A stretch of 64,000 nt of DNA from Parabacteroides goldsteinii. Lineage in GTDB: Bacteria; Bacteroidota; Bacteroidia; Bacteroidales; Tannerellaceae. The notes below the pieces were generated by a model. That model did not search any database and was not told the origin of the DNA. It was given only the letters and a program-made list of their open reading frames with translations. The DNA is taken from assembly GCF_015550595.1 (NCBI RefSeq), contig NZ_JADNBB010000002.1:186001-250000 (forward strand). The letters are read 5' to 3'. Positions within the stretch are counted from its first letter, which is position 1, and the number at the start of each line of letters is the position of its first letter. Shown here piece by piece: positions 1 through 8,654 of the stretch. The position numbers were made by a program, and so were the translations under genes.

Positions 1-1
1 G

Positions 2-475
2 AATGCCGTTGAGGGATTGAAGAAGATCGGAGAGCTTTGGAAAGACGATGTAGCCGTACCCCGACTTCCGGCCTATGATGCCCCGATAATTGCAACGAAC
101 ATAGCCAAACATAAACCGGCCAATTCCAGTTGGAGTGAGGATATGATGATCATGGATTTTGGTAATGATGACGACTTTACAACCAGTTGGCTCTCGAACA
201 AGGCTGTAGCAAAGCCCTGGTTTGAAGTGGATCTGGATAAATGCCATTCTTTTAATATGATAACAATAACCGACCTTAAGGGAAGTATACAACGGTATCG
301 CTTGCTATATGAAGCTGATGGTATCTGGAAAGAGATCTGTTCGGGCGATAAAGCTGATAAAGTTAAAGTACATCGTTTCGACCGTGTCTGGGGAAACAAA
401 GTCAAAATAGAAATAGATAGCACCAATGGGCAGGCTTCAATTGCTGAGTTCGGGGTGTATGATGAACAACGCTGA
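2..475 (+). CDS. C-terminal part of a secreted glycoside hydrolase, probable GH29 alpha-L-fucosidase, with F5/8C-like tail
   Basis: The reading frame is open from base 2, so the gene starts upstream of the window; the first internal start-like codon (TTG at 17) is not taken as a real start. Roughly 157 residues are visible. The first residues (NAVEGLKKIGELWKDD) resemble the end of the catalytic barrel of GH29 alpha-L-fucosidases, where a 'lkeIGeWlk' helix precedes the C-terminal beta domain. The rest (WFEVDLDKCHSFNMITITD, RYRLLYEADGIWKEI) has the pattern of a discoidin/F5-8 type C jelly roll: a solvent-exposed W/F-x-V-D-L strand and a 'y.v.yS.dG..W..i' strand. The family call rests on this short tail only, so another F5/8C-bearing hydrolase is possible. 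A hairpin follows 17 bases after the TGA stop. Confidence 0.55.
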   Translation, partial: NAVEGLKKIGELWKDDVAVPRLPAYDAPIIATNIAKHKPANSSWSEDMMIMDFGNDDDFTTSWLSNKAVAKPWFEVDLDKCHSFNMITITDLKGSIQRYRLLYEADGIWKEICSGDKADKVKVHRFDRVWGNKVKIEIDSTNGQASIAEFGVYDEQR

Positions 476-491
476 TATAGTATATAAAGTA

Positions 492-521
492 AAACCGCCG
501 CGAATCACTTCGGGGCGGTTT
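492..521 (+). terminator. Hairpin after the first gene
   Basis: AAACCGCC and GGCGGTTT form an 8-bp perfect stem around a 14-base loop, starting 17 bases after the stop codon. There is no long T-run on the + strand, so the call is a hairpin-type terminator of moderate certainty. Confidence 0.6.
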
Positions 522-581
522 CAGTCTCCACATTTACCATCAATTATGTTTTATTTAATTGTTGTGGAAGTATCGTTATTT

Positions 582-923
582 CTAGATAAATTGTATTCGT
601 ATATAGCAATTGACTACACTGCCATTATTTTCAACTTGAATAGGCAGATCGTAGTAGCCTTTTTGCTTATTTTTAAAATAAAGCATTTCAATTTCTCCAT
701 CCGAAATAGTCATACTTTGGGTGTAACCATTTACAATAGTAGGTGTTACAAATGCACAATATATAGGTAGGACATGACTGATAGGAAAATTATAAAATAA
801 ACCTTGTGTCGGATCTTGTCGGATGACATCAATACATGAACCTTCGAAAACAGGACCCTTTTGTGCTTTTGCTTGTATCCCTACCATTAAGATAAGAGAA
901 AGGATAAAAATGATTCTTTTCAT
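582..923 (-). CDS. Small secreted protein of unknown function
   Basis: 113 residues. The N-terminus is a clear Sec signal peptide: MKR, a hydrophobic core IIFILSLILMVGI, then QAKAQ with an A-x-A cleavage site near residue 20. The mature part is about 93 residues, beta-rich in appearance, with two cysteines (CIDVI and NCYIRI) that could pair in the periplasm. I do not recognise the family; small secreted beta proteins of this size (for example the DUF3244 type) are common beside Bacteroidales glycan loci, but no diagnostic motif is seen. It is co-directional with and downstream of the susC/susD pair but separated from it by a terminator hairpin, so it may be a read-through passenger or have its own weak promoter. 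The opposite strand holds a shorter open frame (426-770) that lacks any protein-like features. Confidence 0.6.
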   Translation of the reverse strand: MKRIIFILSLILMVGIQAKAQKGPVFEGSCIDVIRQDPTQGLFYNFPISHVLPIYCAFVTPTIVNGYTQSMTISDGEIEMLYFKNKQKGYYDLPIQVENNGSVVNCYIRIQFI

Positions 924-962
924 GACTAATTAGATTTAATGTGTTAATAAATTCTTTGTAAT

Positions 963-995
963 TGAGTGTGGCAACATTCATTATTGCCACACTCA
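963..995 (-). terminator. Terminator of the leftward susC/susD operon
   Basis: TGAGTGTGGCAA (963-974) and TTGCCACACTCA (984-995) make a perfect 12-bp stem with a 9-base loop, 23 bases beyond the stop of the susD-like gene on the minus strand. Confidence 0.75.
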
Positions 996-1017
996 TTATT
1001 ATAAATAAGTTTATTGA

Positions 1018-2739
1018 TTATCTAACCATTTTGTAATACTCTTTCTTAGCCCAGAACAGGTTGGTATAATAACCACTTGGCTCTTCGTAATTCTTGGCGA
1101 TCGCTGCCTGGCAGTTGTCACTGTTGTATGTCAACTCATCGTTCGGATAGGGCAGACGGTTAGGAGGAGTCGGGTAATTAGATACCTGGTTGTCTGTTGC
1201 AAATTCTACAACAGGATAACCGGTACGACGTACTACATTCCATGCTTCCAGCTTGTTCATGAAGCCGAAGTCTAACCATAGTTGTGTGCAGATTGCTTCC
1301 TGTGTCGGTTTCCAGATACTTTCAGCGTATGTTGTGATTGCGTCGTCTGTCGGTCTGACCAGCGGACGGAATCCTCTGTAGCTGTCATTACCTGCCTTGT
1401 GAAGTGAACTTGTCTCTTTCATATCCCAATAATATTGGGTAGATAGTTTCACACCTTCAACGAAGTGAGCTTTTGCCTTGTTGACATCGGCTGCCACGCC
1501 ATACCCCATCAAATAGGCTTCTGCCTTGCTGAGACTAACCTCTGCAGCACTCAGCCATAGACCGAATATGTTTTCATTTCCCTGATATGTATCCCAGCCA
1601 GCGGCAGCGATGGTGTCGATTTCACAAAAATAGTTGGCTTGTGACATACCTCTGTTTACATATTCCTGATGCTTTTTGTTTGAAAGATTCGTGATTTCAA
1701 CATCAGTCATCATAACATCGTAAGCAATGTATTCCCCATCGGGATTACAATCGTACATAACTTCCAGACGTGGGTCAGTATTTTTGCCGGGTATACCGTT
1801 TGCAGGTACATTCATCGCATTCAGAACTGTTTGTGAACAAGCTGCCATACCACTTGAGCGAAGTGCTTGAGAGAATGACTTACCGAAGTTAAATTCATCC
1901 TTTTGGGTGTCGGCTGTTACTCCCATATTTTCCGTATTGTTGTCAATCAGCGGATACTTGCCCGGATTATTCAGGATTTCGGCAATGGCAGCATGTGCTT
2001 CTGTTACGCAATCGCCGGCAGTTGACAAATGAAGGGCAATACGCAAGCGGAGCGAGTTTACATATTTTTGCCAAATTGTTGCATCCCCGGCAGCGATTGT
2101 ATAATCCTGACGGCTTAAAGAAGTAAGACCGATTGCGTCCACATTGCCACTGGCGAAATAGTCACCTACCTCTTTCAGGTTGGTAAGAATCTGTTTGTAC
2201 AGTACAACGTCGTCATCATAAACGCATTTCTCTTTGGCAGCATTATAGTCTCCGTCTCTCCAAAGCGTACCGGCTCCGTTGAAAGGAACATCGCCGAACA
2301 CAGACAACATTTCATGTAGTTGCGCTTCAACCATTGTACGCCCTAAATAATAGAACACCAAGTTAGAAGGTTTTTCCGTATCCGAAAGATTTTCGTAGTT
2401 ATATTCCAACAAACGTAACTGAGTTACCATATCATAGAAGTTTTTCCAACGATCGTCATAACGGCCTTCACCGGATCCCATATAGCGACCAGCTGCATTG
2501 TTGGTGCCAATTATACCGGAGAAAATACCGGATGTGGTAGATTGTATCCAATGACGATAATAAATTGGGTTCATCCATGTATTACCTTTGTACATCACGC
2601 CGGTAAATACCTGAGGAACGCCTACTGTTGTAGTCTTCGAGGGATCAGCATACTTGTCATCATACGCTGAATCGGCGCATGATGAGGCGAGCGATACCAG
2701 TACGATTCCTCCTGCTAACAATGAAAATATCTTTTTCAT
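1018..2739 (-). CDS. SusD/RagB-family outer-membrane glycan-binding lipoprotein
   Basis: 573 residues. The N-terminus MKKIFSLLAGGIVLVSLASSC is a lipoprotein signal with the acylated Cys at position 21, so the mature protein is expected on the outer membrane, surface-exposed. The body resembles the SusD-like_2 subgroup: an early helical region (FYDMVTQLRLLEY, YLGRTMVEAQLHEMLSVFGDVPF) typical of the TPR-like helices, and a C-terminal region with LWLDFGFMNKLEAWNVVRRTGYP, matching the usual 'E.w...rRtgyP' ending. SusD proteins cap the SusC transporter and bind the oligosaccharide. It lies 37 bases downstream of the susC gene and must be its partner. The susC partner is interrupted by a stop codon, and the putative promoter of the pair faces away, so expression in this genome state is doubtful. 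Confidence 0.92.
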   Translation of the reverse strand: MKKIFSLLAGGIVLVSLASSCADSAYDDKYADPSKTTTVGVPQVFTGVMYKGNTWMNPIYYRHWIQSTTSGIFSGIIGTNNAAGRYMGSGEGRYDDRWKNFYDMVTQLRLLEYNYENLSDTEKPSNLVFYYLGRTMVEAQLHEMLSVFGDVPFNGAGTLWRDGDYNAAKEKCVYDDDVVLYKQILTNLKEVGDYFASGNVDAIGLTSLSRQDYTIAAGDATIWQKYVNSLRLRIALHLSTAGDCVTEAHAAIAEILNNPGKYPLIDNNTENMGVTADTQKDEFNFGKSFSQALRSSGMAACSQTVLNAMNVPANGIPGKNTDPRLEVMYDCNPDGEYIAYDVMMTDVEITNLSNKKHQEYVNRGMSQANYFCEIDTIAAAGWDTYQGNENIFGLWLSAAEVSLSKAEAYLMGYGVAADVNKAKAHFVEGVKLSTQYYWDMKETSSLHKAGNDSYRGFRPLVRPTDDAITTYAESIWKPTQEAICTQLWLDFGFMNKLEAWNVVRRTGYPVVEFATDNQVSNYPTPPNRLPYPNDELTYNSDNCQAAIAKNYEEPSGYYTNLFWAKKEYYKMVR

Positions 2740-2776
2740 AAATTCTTCTTTTTAATCTGATTTAATAATTAGTAAG

Positions 2777-5700
2777 TTAGAAGCTTGCGCGGACTGAGAA
2801 ACCGAATGTACGTGCACTGGCTGTAGAACCGCCGATTTGTGCCTGGTAGATCCAGTTTGTTCCGTCTGTCGCTTCAGAGTCGAACAGTTTCAAAGTACGA
2901 TATACATAGAATGGGTTACGTACGAAACCGGAAACCATCAGGTTGTTGCAAGCAAACTTTCTGGTCCATTCTGCTGGCAAAGTGTAACCCAGGCTGATTT
3001 CACGACATTTGATGTAGCTGTTTTTCTGGATAGCATCCTGATAAGTCCGGGTTGCATTTGTTCCCCAACCATAAAGTTTGCTGTTAGCTTCCCTTTGAGT
3101 TACAACTATATCGTTCGGTGTACCGTCTTCCTTTACACCCGGAAGGATCAAACCGTTGTCCCACAGATAGTGGCCGTTATACATATCGCCACGTTGGTAG
3201 TTGCCTTCAATACTTGCGACTTCATCCGGAGTAAGCACATGAATAGCTCCTTTGTCTTCCATCTTTTCTGTCTCACTGTAGTAGAACAAACCGCCGGTTG
3301 AACGGTCACGGACACCAATAGCATCGGTAATAGTACCGGTGTTCATCATAAACTGCCAAGGGCTGTTCAATACATCGCCACCGAAGCGGAAGTCGAATGC
3401 CATGTCTAATGTGAAGTTCTTGTAGCTTAGGCTTGTACCGAAACCTCCGGTTACCTTTGGCATGGCGTTACCTACTTTATGACGCTCTGAAGTGTCGCTG
3501 ATATACAAACCATTACTACCTACGATGTAGTTACCGTTTTCGTCGGTTTTCCAGGTATAGGTGTACCAGTCACCCATAGATTCGCCTACATGCGATTCAA
3601 GAACAGCAGCTCCACCGTCGATGTTGGTGTGATTCAATACGTCCAGACCATCGGCTAGTTTTTTCACCGTGTTTTTGTTCCATGCTACATTGGCACGCAA
3701 ATCCCATTTCCAATCCTTGTTTTCAAAAGGCGTGCCATATACGCTTAATTCGATACCTTTATTGCTCAACTCGCCGACGTTCATCAACATGCTTGTTGCC
3801 CCCATTGAAGCAGCACTGGTTGTAGAAAGAATCTGATCTTTGATGGTGTTGCTATAGAAGTTGAATTCCATGCCCAAACGGTTCCCCAAAAATTTATTTT
3901 CCAAACCGATTTCAAATTCATATTTGGTTTCCGGTTTAATACCTTCGTTACCGATGCTTGTATTTATATAATTATAGGCATAAGTAGATGATCTCAGCAA
4001 AGAGCCCTATTCGAATGCCAGGTTTGCGCGATAGATTTCGGGGGCATTACCTACGATACCGTAAGAGGCACGAACCTTACCGTAATTCCACCAAGTCGGC
4101 ATTTGGTCTTTCAGCAACTCTGTATAGAGTACGCTGACGCTGGCAGAAGGATACCAGAATGAGTTATTGCCCTTCTTCAAGGTCGAACTCTTTTCCTGAC
4201 GGATAGAACCTTCCACAAATCCCCATCCGTTATAACCGTAGCTGGCTGTCAGGAAGGCTCCTGTTTTAAGCAATTCCTGTTTGGTCATGCTCGCATTCTT
4301 TGTGCCGACGGAGGCGTTCAAGTGGAACCAGTTTTCCTGTGTCAGCCCCTGATTGGTACTCACATCTGATTTGTAATAGGATTCTTCGCGAGCTGTCCAA
4401 CCCAGGTTGGCTGTTACGTTATGGAGCTCATTGAATGTTCTGTCGAACATCAACATCACATCGCTGTAGATAATCTGGTAACGACTGTTGTTCAATCCGT
4501 AAGAGTCGCTGTACTGGCCGTTGGTAGAAAATACATGAGCGTTACTTGCGTAGTTTTTGTTTTCGATTTTATCGACGGTGAGGTCGGCAGCCAGACGTCC
4601 ACCTAATGTCAATCCGGGGATGATCTCCCAGGTCGGGTTGACGGAACCGATGAAACGCTGATGTTCTTCCAATTGTTCATTACCCATAATCTTCCAGAAA
4701 TATTCATCCATCAGTGAGGTTGAACCCATTGGTGTGTAAAGGAATTGTTCATCCGGTGTTAAAGTATCGCTTGTACCGCCGTTGTTAGCTGAGATACTGT
4801 TCATGTAACCGAGGCTTGTCACCGTATGGTCGCGTATATAAGCAACATCGGTGAAACCATTGAAGAAACCGGTAAAGTTATTAGTCAAACGGCTGATACG
4901 ATACGGACGGTTCTTAATGTATTGGTTCTGATAAGTGGCTGTATAGTTCAACTTGATTGTCTTGCTCACATCGAATGTACCGTTCAGGTTGAAGTTATGC
5001 TTGTGGTTGTTTGAGTTGAGCTGCATGGCCTGCGCATCGTTGTAGGTGTACGAGAAACGTACATTATTATGCTCAGTACTATTGGTTAGTGACAGGTTGT
5101 ATGTCTGATTTATACCGGTGCGGAAGATGTCTGCCCACTGGTTGTGGTCGATCGGAGTGTATGCACGCTGTGTACCGTCGAAATAGGTTACCATCTTGCT
5201 CGGATCGTATTTGGCACCCCATGCGGAGTATGTTTCTTGGTTAGGTGTAACGATCGTGTTGCCGTTACGGTCGACAAGTTGCTGACGGAAACCAGTCAAT
5301 GCCTCTGGGTTATCGTTCCCTAAGGAAGAGTTGTCGGTACCTGGGCCATATTCTTTCTGGATTTCAGGCATGTAGGCAACTTTGTCGAAACTTACGTTGG
5401 CACTGAAATCGATTTTTGTACCAGTACCAGCTTTTGCCTTCTTGGTCGTGATCATCACAACACCGTTGGCAGCTTCCGAACCGTACAATGCTGAAGCGGC
5501 AGCACCCTTTAAGATAGAGATGTTCTCGATATCTTCGGGGTTGATATCGACCATACCGTTGGAGTTGATACGTTGGTTACCCCAATAATCATCATTATTG
5601 GTGTTTCCGTTGTGAAGAGGCACACCATCCATGATAATAAGCGGTTGCGTATTACCCGTGATAGAGGAAAGACCACGTACGGAGATAGATACCGCTGATG

Positions 5701-6226
5701 TACCGCCACCGGGAGCAGCCTGAATACGTACACCGGTTGCCTTGCCGTAAAGTCCGCTAGCGATGTTCGAACCACCGGTTCTGGTCAATTCGTCAGATGA
5801 TACATTACTTACTGCATAACCTAACTTCTTGGCATCTTTCTTTATACCCAAAGCCGTTACAACTACTTCGTCGAGCTTTTGGCTGTCCTCAGCCAATTTA
5901 ATGTTCAATGAAGCTTGTCCTGCATAAGCAATTTCCTGAGTCGCATATCCGATAAAGGATATCTGGATAATGTCTCCGTTTTTTACTCCTTCCAGGCTGA
6001 AGTTACCATCCATGTCGGTAATACTACCGTTTGTGGTTCCTTTGATCACTACTGATGCTCCGGCTACAGGGCCGAAATCATCTTCTACAACACCGGTCAC
6101 TTTCCCGTTTTGCTGAGAAATGGCGGTTCCTTGCTTCTCTGGCGCTAAGTCAGCATAGGCACTTGCGGGAAGTGTTATCGCTCCTGCGATAAGAATTAAG
6201 CTGACAGGTTTGAAGTGTTTCAACAT
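2777..6226 (-). pseudogene. SusC/RagA-type TonB-dependent transporter interrupted by one in-frame TAG codon
   Basis: The full frame encodes about 1149 residues from ATG at 6226 to the stop at 2777, a normal SusC length, but codon 740 is TAG (4007-4009). The sense frame continues without any shift: ...RANLAFE-TAG-GSLLRSSTYAYNYIN... Related SusC proteins usually read 'aNvAy.qGsl' here, so a single CAG-to-TAG transition is the simplest explanation. Visible parts: signal peptide ending ASAYA (about residue 25), a carboxypeptidase-regulatory-like beta domain (VTGVVEDDFGPVAGASVVIKG), TonB box-like LDEVVVTALG, plug domain (GVRIQAAPGGG, SISVRGLSSITGNTQPLIIMDG, ILKGAAASALYGSEAANG), then the barrel and a terminal F after FGFSVRASF. 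There is no STN domain, so ECF/FecR control is not expected. Truncation removes about the last 400 residues of the barrel and should abolish transport unless the codon is read through. Confidence 0.93.
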
Positions 6227-6302
6227 AATTAATGAGTTTATAGATAATAATACTAGTGTTAGTGGAGTTACCTTAGATTTGACGTTTATTGATGTTTTTG
6301 AT

Positions 6303-6320
6303 CTTAGTTCTAAAAGTACT
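6303..6320 (+). repeat. Left arm of inverted repeat flanking the susC promoter region
   Basis: CTTAGTTCTAAAAGTACT. It matches the reverse complement of 6681-6698 at 17 of 18 positions. The arm is itself an imperfect dyad, AGTTC-TAAAA-GTACT, as expected for a tyrosine-recombinase crossover site. It lies 77 bases upstream of the susC start codon. Confidence 0.8.
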
Positions 6321-6542
6321 AAGGCTATCCTGGTCTCATAACATTATTATTATTAGGTATATACGGATTGTTAAGTCTGATTAAAAAAACTTTTTTACAA
6401 AACAGCTGTTGGAGACTTGTGATTGATTACGTTCTTTGCAGTTAATAAATATTGTGTAAATTGATAAGGTGTAAATTGTGGTTGATATATCGGATTATAA
6501 TACGAATAAAATATACAATATGAATATAATCAAAGGGTAAAG

Positions 6543-6574
6543 TTTGTAGTCGGATTTTCCGGTTATTATATTTG
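6543..6574 (+). promoter_or_regulatory. Consensus Bacteroidetes promoter inside the inverted-repeat segment, OFF orientation
   Basis: TTTG at 6543-6546, a 20-base spacer, and TATATTTG at 6567-6574 match the -33 TTTG / -7 TAnnTTTG consensus. It points right, toward the terminator at 6781-6807 and the 3' end of a convergent gene, so it serves no gene in this orientation. Confidence 0.6.
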
Positions 6575-6680
6575 CTCTCTTATTGGAAGTGTTAAAAACA
6601 AAGCAAAATATCACTTTTATTGACGTAAAATAACAATACGTAATAAATAATTAATACATTTGTGCCAGATATTTAGTACG

Positions 6681-6698
6681 GAGTTCTTTTAGAACTAA
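6681..6698 (-). repeat. Right arm of inverted repeat flanking the susC promoter region
   Basis: Read on the minus strand it is CTTAGTTCTAAAAGAACT, a perfect internal dyad AGTTC-TAAAA-GAACT, differing at one base from the left arm at 6303-6320. Confidence 0.8.
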
Positions 6699-6780
6699 GG
6701 TGCTATTTATGATTATGTGTCCTATTTTTTTGAAAAAAATCTTATAACTATAGTTGGGTGTAGAGATCTATAATATAGAA

Positions 6781-6807
6781 AACAAAAAGAGCGGAATGCG
6801 CCGCTCT
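6781..6807 (-). terminator. Intrinsic terminator of the Nudix gene
   Basis: AGAGCGG (6788-6794) and CCGCTCT (6801-6807) pair around a 6-base loop; on the minus strand the stem is followed by TTTTTGTTTT. It lies 35 bases past the stop codon of the Nudix gene. Confidence 0.85.
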
Positions 6808-6841
6808 CTAATTGTCAATTGTAGAAATGAAAATGTGAAAG

Positions 6842-7366
6842 TTAACTGTTGCTTTTTTGATAAACCCCAATAGCCTTCTTTATTGACATCAATCCGAAAT
6901 CGTCGGCATTTAACTCTTCTTTTTTCATAATAACGATTTCGGCAGCATCATCTTCTGCATGAACATTGTTGAAGTTTTCCACATGGCATTCGAAAAACAT
7001 GTCTACTGTGTGCACTTCAAAACCACTATACATATAAAGATTAGGGATAGAAAACAGATAACGGCATTTGGTAATATCCAGTCCTGTCTCTTCTTTTACT
7101 TCGCGATGAACTGCTTCTTCCGCCGACTCGTACATATCGACAAATCCTCCCGGAAGATCGAGTGTGCCTTTGGCCGGATCTTTGGCACGTCGTACTAATA
7201 GCATTTCACCTGTCGCATTACGTATGAAGCAAGCGACAGCTGACGAAGGATTGAAATAATAAACAAAACCGCATGTTGTACACTGTTTGGCTTTTTCGTT
7301 GCGTTCTACGAATGTTTTGGCACCACATTTGGGACAGTAGACGAACTGATGTAAAGGATGACTCAT
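6842..7366 (-). CDS. Nudix hydrolase with N-terminal zinc ribbon
   Basis: 174 residues, cytoplasmic. Two CxxC pairs (C11/C14 in CPKCG and C29/C32 in CTTCG) form a zinc ribbon like that of NudC-type NADH pyrophosphatases. The Nudix box follows at about residues 73-95: GGFVDMYESAEEAVHREV then KEETG, fitting Gx5Ex7REUxEExGU, which binds the divalent metals for cleavage of nucleoside diphosphates linked to another moiety. The SQPWPFPxS motif that marks true NAD(H) pyrophosphatases is not seen, so the substrate is open (a nucleotide sugar or NUDT-type dinucleotide is possible). It lies downstream of and co-directional with the ROK kinase gene, with an 87-base gap containing a hairpin, and ends at a strong terminator. 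Confidence 0.9.
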   Translation of the reverse strand: MSHPLHQFVYCPKCGAKTFVERNEKAKQCTTCGFVYYFNPSSAVACFIRNATGEMLLVRRAKDPAKGTLDLPGGFVDMYESAEEAVHREVKEETGLDITKCRYLFSIPNLYMYSGFEVHTVDMFFECHVENFNNVHAEDDAAEIVIMKKEELNADDFGLMSIKKAIGVYQKSNS

Positions 7367-7400
7367 AGGATAGGTTTATTATAAATGTATATAAATGAAT

Positions 7401-7423
7401 AAGGGCGGCTTGAAGCCGCCCTT
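7401..7423 (-). terminator. GC-rich hairpin between ROK kinase and Nudix genes
   Basis: AAGGGCGGCTT and AAGCCGCCCTT are perfect inverted repeats with essentially no loop. The sequence after it on the minus strand is T-rich but not a pure T-run, so it may attenuate rather than end transcription from the ROK gene. Confidence 0.6.
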
Positions 7424-7453
7424 GATCCGGGGCAGACCCCCTGTGAAATACGA

Positions 7454-8419
7454 TTACTCTTTTACTTCCCAACCTAAAGCGCTGGCACCTAATACGGCGG
7501 CATCGCTTTCTTTCAATTGAGAGAAAAGAAGTTTAGTTTTACCTTCGTATACTTTCAGCATATTCTTTTCCATAGAACGTTTGATCGGATTCATAATCAG
7601 ATCGCCAGCCTTGGTAAGACCACCGAATAGAATAATAGCTTCCGGGCTTGAGAATGCAACAGCATCAGCAAAAGCTTCACCCAGGATATTTCCTGTGAAT
7701 TCGAAGATTTCGAGAGCCAGCTTGTCATTCTTCATAGCTGCTTCATATACATCTTTTGAAGTAATTTCGTCCGGGTCGAGTTCACGCAACAAACTGTCGT
7801 CCTTGCGGATTTCCAGATATTCGCGTGCTGTACGAGCCACACCTGTTGCCGAAGCATACGTTTCCAAACATCCCTGACGACCGCAACCGCAAGGACGTCC
7901 GTTGTTACGACGCATAATTACGTGACCAAGTTCACCGGCAAATCCATCGTGTCCGTAAACCAGGTTACCACCGATAACGATACCGCTACCGACACCTGTA
8001 CCCAACGTGATTACGATAAAGTCTTTCAGACCGCGTGCTGCGCCGTAAGTCATTTCTCCGATTGCAGCAGCGTTAGCATCGTTTGTCAATGCAACGGGAA
8101 TACCTCCGATCTGTTCGCTGATCAACTGTGCCAAAGGAATTTTGCCTTTCCACGGAAGGTTTGGGGCAAATTCAATACAGCCGTTGAAGAAGTTACCATT
8201 GGGAGCTCCTACGCCTACACCTTTGATTTTGTCCGGACCTCCGGCCTGATCGATTACTAATGACAGACCCTGACCGAGTTCGGTAACATAATCATTGATA
8301 TCACTATATTTCCCTGTTTTGATTGATCCACTGTACAAGATTGTTCCTCTTGCATCCACAACACCGAAAACAGAATTGGTACCGCCTATATCAATACCTA
8401 CTACATAAGGCTTCTCCAT
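7454..8419 (-). CDS. ROK-family sugar kinase, probable glucokinase
   Basis: 321 residues starting at the ATG at 8419; a longer frame to 8488 is possible but adds 23 residues with no homology-like features, and the promoter at 8459-8466 lies inside that extension. The N-terminal phosphate-binding motif DIGGTN (residues 10-15), the catalytic Asp in LTNDANAAA (D114), the GELGH zinc histidine (H166) and the zinc cysteine cluster CGCGRQGC (177-184) are all present. ROK kinases with this full set phosphorylate glucose or related hexoses with ATP in the cytoplasm. The missing DNA-binding domain separates it from NagC/XylR-type ROK repressors. Exact sugar specificity (glucose, mannose, or N-acetyl sugars) cannot be read from the sequence. 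Confidence 0.9.
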   Translation of the reverse strand: MEKPYVVGIDIGGTNSVFGVVDARGTILYSGSIKTGKYSDINDYVTELGQGLSLVIDQAGGPDKIKGVGVGAPNGNFFNGCIEFAPNLPWKGKIPLAQLISEQIGGIPVALTNDANAAAIGEMTYGAARGLKDFIVITLGTGVGSGIVIGGNLVYGHDGFAGELGHVIMRRNNGRPCGCGRQGCLETYASATGVARTAREYLEIRKDDSLLRELDPDEITSKDVYEAAMKNDKLALEIFEFTGNILGEAFADAVAFSSPEAIILFGGLTKAGDLIMNPIKRSMEKNMLKVYEGKTKLLFSQLKESDAAVLGASALGWEVKE

Positions 8420-8458
8420 GATTTTATATTTATGATTAATAATGAGTTTTCTGGAAAG

Positions 8459-8487
8459 CAAATATAAGAGGAATATGGTTAGCTGCA
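8459..8487 (-). promoter_or_regulatory. Promoter of the ROK kinase gene
   Basis: On the minus strand: TTG (8485-8487), 18-base spacer, TATATTTG (8459-8466), a full match to the -7 consensus, about 40 bases upstream of the start codon at 8419. The match supports the shorter start. Confidence 0.65.
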
Positions 8488-8627
8488 ATGATTTTCTTCA
8501 AAAAAATGTAGAATGAGATTCGTTTTAGAATATTACGATAAATGTAAGTTTAGTTAATTACAGGATCAAAATATGTCATTTTCAGCTTTTTCACCTCTTC
8601 AGATAGTGCTACTTTCAATGATTGTTT

Positions 8628-8635
8628 TATCTTTG
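8628..8635 (+). promoter_or_regulatory. -7 box for the GyrI-like gene
   Basis: TATCTTTG matches TAnnTTTG exactly and lies 20 bases before the ATG at 8655. No good -33 TTTG is seen at the usual distance. Confidence 0.5.
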
Positions 8636-8654
8636 ATAAATTCTTAACCCATTA

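Larger units (their letters stand above)
6303..6698. promoter_or_regulatory. Candidate invertible promoter segment (396 bp) upstream of susC
   Basis: The segment is delimited by 18-bp inverted repeats and contains one consensus Bacteroidetes promoter that reads rightward, away from susC. I found no TAnnTTTG box directed at susC in the segment or between it and the susC start. Inversion would place the promoter -7 box at about 6427-6434 on the minus strand, giving a leader of roughly 190 bases to the susC ATG. SusC/SusD genes under invertible promoters are known in Bacteroides fragilis; the assignment here is inference from layout. No recombinase gene is in the window. Confidence 0.55.

Noticed and set aside
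426-770. 114-codon + strand frame overlapping the small secreted protein
   Set aside because: It overlaps the end of the fucosidase-like gene and a terminator hairpin and reads as random A/T-rich sequence; the minus-strand frame has a signal peptide.
2777-4000. Separate gene for the C-terminal SusC half
   Set aside because: It starts with TTG two codons after the TAG in the same frame, has no signal peptide and only barrel strands; it is the rest of the same gene.
4007-6226. Frameshift in susC
   Set aside because: The two halves are in the same frame, so the break is a nonsense codon, not an insertion or deletion.
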